Assembly: GCF_040183065.1 (NCBI RefSeq) | Contig: NC_091119.1 | Coordinates: 206,154,298-206,218,297 of the forward strand | DNA length: 64,000 nt | Origin: Periplaneta americana | Lineage: Eukaryota > Arthropoda > Insecta > Blattodea > Blattidae | Direction: 5' to 3' | Shown here: positions 59,801 to 64,000 of the stretch, one piece after another | How positions within the stretch are numbered: position 1 is the first letter of the stretch | Layout of the letters: each line of letters starts with the position of its first letter | The notes under the pieces: model-generated | Database searches by the model: none | What the model saw: only the letters and a program-made list of their open reading frames with translations | What the model was told of the DNA's origin: nothing | Position numbers and translations under genes: made by a program

Positions 59801-60854
59801 AGAAAACATTTTATAGCAACAATGTCGAACATAGATATTTTAGTTTTTAAAAGTTGCCGTCATTGAACAGAAACCAAGATGGAGATTTCATTGCAACTAA
59901 TTATAAATTCCCCTTTCACACAAAATAATGTACGATACACGAGCGGTATGTTTGTTTTCATGTTCTCGGAAATTAAAAAAGCTCAACTACGTTTCGCTTT
60001 TTCAATCTTTTCCTCGAACATAAAAACATCAACATACCGCTCTTGTAACGCATATTACTATTCTGTGTTTACTATACTCCAGCAGGCCGTGATATACGTC
60101 TGTCTTTTTTTTTCCCCCAGTCTATGATGAGTCTGGAATCTTGTTGATTTTTTCACTGCTTCCATAATGTTACTTGCATCACGAATGCAATAACTTTAGT
60201 GGAATTATAGAGTTTACTTAATTTTTGCAAATATTTAAAAACAATAATTAACAGTGCAATTTAGGTGAAATTGCAGTGGTAAGTTTTCAATTTATAATTA
60301 TTACTATGTTAAACGTCTCTAAAAATAATATGTTAAAAGCCTAAATCAGTAAAATCAATATGTCACTTAAGCGGTAAGAAGACGGAAATTGTTATGTGTG
60401 TAAGGTTGGGAAAACTGAATGTGGAATTTTATACTTTCCGCGGATTGGTTTTGTGTGGAAACGAAGCAAATACGAACGATCTCGCACAAAATATTTTTAT
60501 CTTCAGTTGAAATTAATAAAAAAATCTCTCATTACAAATTCTACTCGTTATTGCTTAAAATAAAATTCAAAGTATGTAAATAGCTGTCACAGTATCTTCA
60601 AAACATGGCATTCACAAGTATGGATGTAAAATGTATATGAATAACTTTACAATGAAATGGATAATTATAATTACTTTAATATGGAGGAGATATACTTTAA
60701 AATAGAACACGTCGAAATACATAGACTTACTTTCTGCGTTGTATTTATAAGAATAAGAGTGTCATAGTAAGCATTCTTGTAGTAAAAGAGAAGTATTAAA
60801 TTACTCATTTTTCTTTCTTTTTTCAGTATTGCCCTGAGAAATATATCAAGCAAA
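34446..60854 (+). CDS. Secreted cysteine-rich protein, Plus-C odorant-binding-like (unit 2), exons 1-8, 3' incomplete
   Basis: This is a tandem paralogue of the gene ending at 27933. Exons read as 34446-34500, 38956-39083, 39298-39379, 39467-39513, 42556-42591, 47414-47549, 58763-58845 and 60827-60854. Phases are identical to unit 1, and exons 3 to 8 have the same lengths (82, 47, 36, 136, 83, 28 nt); exon 2 is one codon shorter. The signal peptide is [18 protein letters not shown]. Diagnostic pieces are [22 protein letters not shown] and [13 protein letters not shown], and every Cys spacing matches unit 1. The protein diverges widely between cysteines yet stays open, which suggests it is constrained. 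The last exon (with the final Cys in unit 1) is not found before 64000; intron 8 already holds a Helitron-like insertion, so it may lie downstream. Introns reach about 10 kb (47550-58762). Function is inferred only through the family, as for unit 1. Confidence 0.75.
34575..35710 (+). mobile_element. LINE 3' fragment, [11 protein letters not shown] family, copy 2
   Basis: It begins inside the reverse transcriptase (FTIYLNDI, then [13 protein letters not shown] near 34640, the YADD site). After a one-base loss near 34763 it continues in the frame 34944-35480: [17 protein letters not shown]…[21 protein letters not shown] 3' untranslated part with CTGATGGCCTTATCTCTACC and a TAAA tail follows. Truncated at 5', dead. 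It lies in intron 1 of unit 2. Confidence 0.8.
35711..36434. other. Intron 1 of unit 2, no feature recognised
   Basis: Some phrases (TTTAGACAGAAAACGC, GAATGATTTTAGCTGACT) resemble 10310-10345 and 9010-9230, so this is duplicated-locus intron sequence. No exon is visible. Confidence 0.35.
36437..36655. mobile_element. Foldback MITE with TA target sites
   Basis: The arms (36437-36542 and 36552-36655) are near-perfect reverse complements over about 100 bp. They start GGGGAGAGTCGGGTAGTATC and leave only about 10 nt unpaired. TA lies at both outer ends. No coding sequence. Confidence 0.75.
36665..36980. repeat. Imperfect foldback repeat
   Basis: CTGTTTACAAAAAGAAAACA at the left pairs with TGTTTTCTTTCTGTAAACGG at the right, and GAATTGAGGCATGTCATATC pairs with GATATGACGAGTGTCTCAAT nearer the centre. 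It is adjacent to, but separate from, the MITE before it. Confidence 0.55.
37440..38475 (+). mobile_element. Penelope-like element fragment, copy 2
   Basis: The tail of the reverse transcriptase is visible ([31 protein letters not shown]). It is followed by a GIY-YIG endonuclease domain ([28 protein letters not shown]). This pairing is the signature of Penelope-like elements. The 3' part carries CTGAAGATGACCCATAAATA and ends near CCGAAGTGATACTGTGTTAA. It is a broken, truncated fossil in intron 1 of unit 2. Confidence 0.8.
39553..40112 (-). mobile_element. (TTAC)-tailed LINE copy 4, old
   Basis: The minus frame 39616-39924 reads [40 protein letters not shown]. It is more diverged from the other copies than they are from each other. 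The tail CTTACTTACTTAC is at the low end; the 5' side is cut where a minisatellite begins. Confidence 0.75.
40120..41645. repeat. 54-60 bp minisatellite, about 26 copies
   Basis: The unit reads TTCATAATTACTTGAAATAA, TGTCGGATTAAAACAATCCA, AATTGCCACACATA (54 bp). A longer form has an extra TTACTA (59-60 bp), and a variant has CAGTCCGAATTCC. Most units stay open on the minus strand, which explains the apparent repetitive open frames there; they are not genes. It lies in intron 4 of unit 2. Confidence 0.95.
41646..42555. other. Intron 4 of unit 2 (3' part), nothing recognised
   Basis: AT-rich sequence up to the acceptor of the 36-nt exon at 42556. No repeat boundary or open frame of note. Confidence 0.35.
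42731..42977 (+). mobile_element. 247-bp MITE, copy 1
   Basis: GAAGAGTCCACTGCAAGAGT at the left mirrors TTCTTGCAGTGGACTCTTC at the right. An equally long inverse copy lies at 56505-56751. Non-coding. Confidence 0.75.
42978..43092. repeat. (TTTA)n and (TA)n microsatellites
   Basis: TTTA units at 42980-43005 and a pure TA run at about 43063-43091. Confidence 0.85.
43281..47181. mobile_element. TA-flanked non-autonomous element split by a hAT transposon
   Basis: CAGGGACATCATTTTATT (from 43281) mirrors AATAAAATGATGTCCCTC (to 47181), with TA outside each end. Without the hAT insertion it is about 1.1 kb. TA target and short ends fit a Tc1/mariner-type non-autonomous element. No transposase of its own. 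Confidence 0.55.
43413..46204 (-). mobile_element. hAT transposon, near full length, decayed
   Basis: The ends CAGTGGCGTATT and AATACGCCCCTG are flanked by the 8-bp duplication AGTCATAG (43405-43412, 46205-46212), diagnostic of hAT. Minus-strand pieces run in order: [20 protein letters not shown] (45639), TTF-type zinc-finger text LFCWTCLLF and [30 protein letters not shown] (first catalytic Asp), [13 protein letters not shown], and the C-terminal dimerisation block [20 protein letters not shown] (to 43607). At least three breaks separate them: frame changes near 45200 and 44370, and a stop near 44967. It resembles the ZMYM1-like hAT branch. It lies in intron 5 of unit 2. Confidence 0.9.
47776..48991 (-). 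mobile_element. (TTAC)-tailed LINE copy 5 with 14-bp target duplication
   Basis: GAAGGAGGGAATAC flanks it at 47762-47775 and 48992-49005, fixing both ends. One minus frame (47957-48946) is open for 329 aa, from [20 protein letters not shown] through [20 protein letters not shown] and [12 protein letters not shown] to [14 protein letters not shown]. It then loses frame before the C-terminal GRPRRRWED block. A young, 5'-truncated insertion in intron 6 of unit 2. Confidence 0.9.
49150..49247. repeat. (CATC/CACC)n microsatellite
   Basis: Mixed CATC, CCGT and CACC tetramers, more regular toward the right. Confidence 0.85.
49248..51620 (+). mobile_element. LINE fragment interrupted by another LINE
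   Basis: The left piece (49248-49436) reads in broken frames [25 protein letters not shown] and MNYGLLIW. The right piece (51412-51620) continues [12 protein letters not shown] and RAMRAITGL, the usual LINE C-terminal order. The break falls in the same tryptophan region, with CTGGA on both sides of the inserted element. Confidence 0.55.
49437..51411 (+). mobile_element. RTE-type LINE, 5'-truncated, second family
   Basis: The frame 49511-50374 holds [69 protein letters not shown] and [15 protein letters not shown] (catalytic Asp). After an in-frame stop at about 50375 it goes on with [26 protein letters not shown] (FADD site near 50501), [10 protein letters not shown] and [10 protein letters not shown]. 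It ends in another frame with [10 protein letters not shown] and [13 protein letters not shown]. Several stops and a frame change show it is inactive. A 3' untranslated part and a TTTA-rich tail close it. It lies in intron 6 of unit 2. Confidence 0.85.
52115..54098 (-). mobile_element. Inner transposon of the same type, internally deleted
   Basis: GAGGGGTTTGGTGCAAGAAC at the left mirrors TTTTGCACCAAACCCCTC at the right, with AATT on both sides (52111-52114; 54099-54102). The word CTGGTTTTTGCACCAAAC and variants recur at 52337, 53915, 53990 and 54076 as subterminal repeats. Confidence 0.75.
53024..53755 (-). CDS. Transposase fragment, DUF7869-type (inside the inner transposon)
   Basis: The frame 53024-53710 (228 aa) has [20 protein letters not shown] (an Asp-containing block) followed by [20 protein letters not shown] and a long C-terminal region ending [12 protein letters not shown]. 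Upstream in the same frame, [20 protein letters not shown] precedes the first Met, and [10 protein letters not shown] joins the N-terminal basic block straight to the catalytic part. In relatives that I recall, a Cys-rich and a longer catalytic stretch lie between these, so this copy carries an internal deletion of several hundred residues. The HSFLPCD motif is shared with the remnant at 55430. Probably not active, though the remaining frame is open. Confidence 0.65.
   Translation of the reverse strand, partial: DNGEHSRKRKRDPSKLNRNRDKLKRLRGELYVSSSGKNVPVVVSPNTTELVLFSDNCASQNKNKILVQYLFSLTHSNRFQIITHHFPERGHSFLPCDRDFGNIEKKKRLITRLHSPEEWHSLVRKSSKLFTVVPVTQTMFKNYRDHFKPFFKVNMKTRHNELFKISQYKVFQYSSQHKYILKVSQHQQTTVISEFCPLKKTTNGDLGFPEILLCNGPLPIKKAKYEDVMKLATKYIASADMGF
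54160..54404 (+). mobile_element. tRNA-derived SINE, family C
   Basis: B box GGTTCGATTCC lies at 54216-54226, preceded by GAGCGTTTCGCATGGGACTC and followed by GTTGCTTAGGCAAATGCCGG. Its 3' part is where the next SINE inserted. Confidence 0.6.
54405..54668 (-). mobile_element. tRNA-derived SINE, family A, with 11-bp target duplication
   Basis: TTCCGCTATAT flanks it at 54394-54404 and 54669-54679. The minus strand carries GTCCACACCTGTGGAGTAAC, a B box (GGTTCGATTTCC) and the GTTGATAAAGCGTCGGAAAA 3' end. This is the cleanest copy for defining family ends. Confidence 0.85.
54680..55189. other. Unassigned stretch inside the outer transposon
   Basis: Mixed-composition DNA (GC-richer at 54700-54890). 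Open frames here have no recognisable product and are not supported as genes. Confidence 0.3.
56505..56751 (-). mobile_element. 247-bp MITE, copy 2
   Basis: The same length and ends as 42731-42977, in the opposite orientation (GAAGAGTCCACTGCAAAAAT … TGCAGTGGACTCTTC). Confidence 0.75.
56934..57165 (+). mobile_element. tRNA-derived SINE, family A
   Basis: CGTGTGGAGCGCGTCTGGCC, B box GGTTCGAATCC (56979-56989), body ending CAGACGCTAAATAACC and an A-rich tail. Confidence 0.8.
57290..57625 (-). mobile_element. tRNA-derived SINE, family D
   Basis: The minus strand shows GGGCCGTGGTGTCGTGGTCT, with A box TGGTCTATGGC and B box GGTTCGATTCC (57555-57565 reversed). A long unrelated body follows. Confidence 0.65.
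57862..58440 (-). mobile_element. Penelope-like element fragment, copy 3
   Basis: The minus frame 57927-58358 is an open GIY-YIG domain ([32 protein letters not shown]) with the element's C-terminal text [14 protein letters not shown]. The 3' terminal sequence matches both arms of the palindrome at 12457-12933. It is a truncated fossil that keeps only the 3' part of the element. It lies in intron 6 of unit 2. Confidence 0.8.
59004..60495. repeat. Mosaic of three copies of the dispersed repeat, alternating orientation
   Basis: 59004-59275 is an inverted right-hand part, 59276-60063 a direct copy of 2475-3290, and 60063-60495 an inverted left-hand part. The ends therefore mirror each other and the whole can fold back. 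It lies in intron 7 of unit 2. Confidence 0.65.
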
Positions 60855-61206
60855 GTAAGTATGATGAAACAAGAGACAAGAGAGTTTGGTTTCTCTCCAT
60901 TACAAGGATTCAAAAGTAAAGCAAAGGAAAGCGATCATAATTGTAGGTCGAAAAGCAAATGTCGAAAACGGTAGCATTTGAAATAGGCTATATAATGCAA
61001 CTTTTTCACTTTGCAACGTCATCTGACCTCATTCCAGACATTAGATCAGAGTGAAGGATTAATTCAGAGAAATTCTGCTACACTTCTGTTCACAGCAATT
61101 AATTAGGCGTGCTTAAATCTGCATCGTCTAAAGTTTTTTTTATTCAACCATTAAATTGACAAAGTATCCTATAGGATACAACAGGTTAATAGGCTATATC
61201 CTATAA

Positions 61207-62436
61207 TCTATATATATAATTTGAACTGGTAATGGAAATTACGGGAAAACGGGTGAACGGATTTTAATGAGTGACCCCTCATTTTCATGCCTGGCATCCA
61301 AAGTTTTTCGGAAAAGTAGTAGTTTTCAGTGAAATGTCAATTTTCCTACATAATTTTCCTATTTTCCAAAATCCATCTGTTGTCAGTTTTGAGAACTAAT
61401 TTTATCGAATCACGGCCGACTTGATTGAATTTCAGAACAAAACACACACTACAATAAACAATAGGCCATGACCTGCAGGATTGCCGACATATTTAGAGCT
61501 CAATTCAATTTGTTATTAAAAACTGATTTTGCAGTGTATAATTTTCTGAGGACAGCTGTGTATTGGATATTCAAATTTACGAAACTTGAGGTGGTTTGAT
61601 GACATTATTACCATTACAAATTAAATATTATTATAGTTAATATCATGATGCGTCTATTTTTCATTAATTATACATAATATTGATGCTATATTGATGACAT
61701 GAAAGTGAAACGTTTTGAGGTTATGTAAGTAAATGTAGAGAATATCTTAATTTAGATCTTCATTTCTATAATTTACTGAGTGGCTGCTATATATAACTAC
61801 AAAACTTAAGATAATAATATTGTTATTAAAAATCAAATATTTTTTATACCTATTAACCCAGTGGGTTTGGGTCTTTTTCATATACTTAATGGCGGTGTAG
61901 TGTAGATATTGATATGTGTCATTGTCTTCAGTATTGGCTCGAGAGAGCGCAAAAATTACAGTTCCTAAGGAAAGATAAAAAGGTACTACTTACTGATAAA
62001 ATAAGAGGCCTAAAAAATTTTGTAGTCTCCAGATCATTTCAGCAAGATCTCTTAGTAGGATAAAATGATTTTACGCTCTACATTTCTGGTTCTACATGCA
62101 GCAGCTATACGAAAATGCTATTGTTCGAAAGCTTAGCAAACCTGACATTTTTTTTAACTTTTGCCTACAATTCACAATGACCTGAAATAGCTACTGCTAT
62201 CGTCCTGGCATTGATACTTGCGTTTTCGCGTTGAAACTCAAAAACTGAAGTTGGATAGGTTCAAGAAAAAGTATTTGACCTAAAAAAATCCATTCAGCGG
62301 GAGTATGTTTCATTATTATGGAAGAAAATAACTATCAAAAAGACAAGTATTCTTCATTGAAAATAAATCTGAAAAATTTTTATTTGAACGTCTAACGAAC
62401 TTAGTTTGCAGCAGCATTTGCTGCACAAGCCACTAG
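61207..62436 (+). mobile_element. Helitron-like non-autonomous element
   Basis: It starts TCTATATATATAATTTGAAC, followed by GGGAAAACGGGTGAACGG, a phrase I recall from insect Helitron 5' ends. It ends with a GCAGC-ATTT-GCTGC hairpin and ACAAGCCACTAG. The flanking bases are A and T, as expected for insertion between A and T. No Rep/helicase coding. It lies downstream of exon 8 of unit 2. Confidence 0.6.
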
Positions 62437-63611
62437 TTTTAATAGAACAATAGAAAAAAAATCGGTAGGAAAATTAAAATTTCACAATACTATAATATTG
62501 TACAACATATAAAATATGAACATTGCGATAGTTGTTTTCTTTACGGTCCGACACGGTTTAATAAACTAGCGTGAGAAATGAAGCTTTGCCAATTTAAGTG
62601 TTAATGACATAAAACCATACCGAACTGAATTCAATTTATTAATAGCTACGATTTACAAAATATTTCCCATTAAATAATTGCAGTGTTATACAGGGTGCAA
62701 GTAATGTAAGTGTGCTAATTTAAGGGGCAATATAGGCCTAATGCGTTAAGACAGTGCTTCCAAAACTTTTGAAGGCGGGACCCATTTTTGGGCCAAACAT
62801 TTGTTTGAGATCCCCCCCCCCACTACCACTATTCGAACAATATAAATTCCTGTAAAATTGCGTACAACTATAATTTTAGTCAAAACCAGTTAACAACAGC
62901 TTATTGAGTATTTTCCGGTAGAAATTCAAAACAGTTATGATAGCCAAGGTTGGATACTGAATCCATTATAGACAACTCCGTTCAACTCGTTAACATTCCA
63001 TCCTACAATTATGGGGGAAAAATTCATTGAAATATGTACCTATTGATGGAATGTTGAAGCTAGACCTTTTTTTCGCAGAACATAGACCAATTTCGCAACA
63101 AAACAATATATTGAGCTTACAAAACAAACTCTTAAATTTGTGATAACTAAGCTCCGTCTTCCAGCTACCTAAAGATTGAAGTTAAAGACACATTAGGTAT
63201 AGTACGCCGAACATAAGTAATGCAACGGATCAAGATATAAACAAACACGTCATCGCTGCGTGTTCGTGGAGTACAGTCAACTCCCGACATTCTGAAACTA
63301 TACTAGTAAACACATGCTTGAGCAGTGATGTTCATTTTCGTCGTGATCTTTGCAGTGAATAATAACGTGCATTCATAAGTTACGGAACTTGAACATATGC
63401 GGATGTCACTTGAAATGATTTTATATTGCAAGAAATTGTTTCAATAGCACATGACGTTATTAGTGCATGATGTAGTACAAGATATTCCTATTCTTTGATA
63501 TTTTTTCGTGTTTCATTAGGATATTGCATATCTCGCTCATTTTTGAAAACCTATTAATTTTCTATGTACTTTTGTAGAAATTCCCTAAAATCAGTTCCAT
63601 GCTCCTTGTAG
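62437..63611. other. No gene recognised; possible hAT end at 62752
   Basis: The final exon expected for unit 2 was searched for here and not found. CAGTGCTTCCAAAACTTTTG at about 62752 looks like one end of a hAT-type element, but no partner end was found. Confidence 0.3.
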
Positions 63612-64000
63612 TATTACTTACTTATTAGCTTTTAAGGAACCCGGAACTTCATTCCCGCCCTCACATAAGCCCGCCATTGGTCCCTATCCTGAGCAAGATT
63701 AATCCATTCTCTATCATCATATCCCATCTCCCTCAAATCCATTTTAATATTATCTTCCAATTTACGTCTCGGTCTCCCTAAAGTCTTTTTCCCTCCGGCC
63801 TCCCACCTAACACTCTACATGCATTTCTAGATTCGCCCATACGTGCTACATGCCCTGCCCATCTCAAACGTCTGGATTTAATGTTTCTAATTATGTCAGG
63901 TGAAGAATACAATGCGTACAGTTCTGTGTTGTGTAACTTTCTTCATTCTGCTGTAACTTCATCCCCCTTAGCCCCAAATATTTTCCTAAGCACCTTATTC
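63612..64000 (-). mobile_element. (TTAC)-tailed LINE copy 6, runs off the window
   Basis: TTACTTACTTATTAGCTTTT, then the family's 3' end and C-terminal coding region on the minus strand ([13 protein letters not shown] equivalent near 63850). The 5' extent lies beyond 64000. Confidence 0.8.

Noticed and set aside
63079-63140. Last exon of unit 2 after the CGCAG acceptor
   Set aside because: The in-phase reading lacks the expected Cys and basic tail and shows no similarity to 27851-27933.

Overview
This is AT-rich, repeat-crowded animal nuclear DNA. The repeats include a LINE with a (TTAC)n tail, several tRNA-derived SINEs, Penelope-like, hAT, mariner, pogo and Helitron-like remnants, and long simple repeats. 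The dominant LINE protein (…[16 protein letters not shown]…) and the style of the SINEs match what I recall from cockroach genomes, Periplaneta in particular. That assignment comes from memory and could not be checked here.

The host content is two tandem, co-oriented (+) paralogous genes with long introns. Each encodes a small secreted protein with many cysteines, best read as a Plus-C-type odorant-binding-like protein. Unit 1 (first exon at 10741, with a second copy of that exon at 7866; last exon ends 27933) is complete: nine exons, 681 coding nt, 226 aa, every splice junction in phase, poly(A) signals downstream. Unit 2 (first exon at 34446, second copy at 31146) has exons 1-8 up to 60854; its last exon lies beyond the window or is lost. 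Exon phases and all visible cysteine spacings are identical between the two. Intergenic and promoter sequence of unit 1 (7150-7940, 10430-10800) reappears in unit 2 (29890-31200, 34060-34500), so the locus arose by duplication of a block of more than 20 kb. Both units keep two promoter plus signal-peptide first exons, which suggests alternative promoters or a retained older duplication.

Layout: 1-7100 non-autonomous transposons, unexplained AT-rich DNA and a LINE fragment; 7150-10800 twin first exons of unit 1 separated by a simple repeat and two LINE 3' ends; 10800-27933 the body of gene 1, whose introns hold LINE copies, a palindromic Penelope-like copy, hAT and pogo remnants, an iteron-rich repeat, a solo LTR carrying a snap-back insertion, and SINEs; 28000-29900 a MITE and a Helitron end; 29900-34500 twin first exons of unit 2, separated by a Harbinger-like element that contains a mariner; 34500-60854 the body of gene 2, interrupted by LINEs, a foldback MITE, a Penelope-like copy, a minisatellite, a hAT nested in a TA-flanked element, nested LINEs, two nested transposons with 4-bp target duplications, and SINEs; 60855-64000 a Helitron-like element and a final LINE copy.

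The most unusual items are the paired signal-peptide exons, the nested 4-bp-TSD transposons with subterminal repeats, the palindromic retro-insertions, and a recurrent hammerhead-like RNA motif shared by unrelated repeats. All calls come from reading the sequence; no database search was run.
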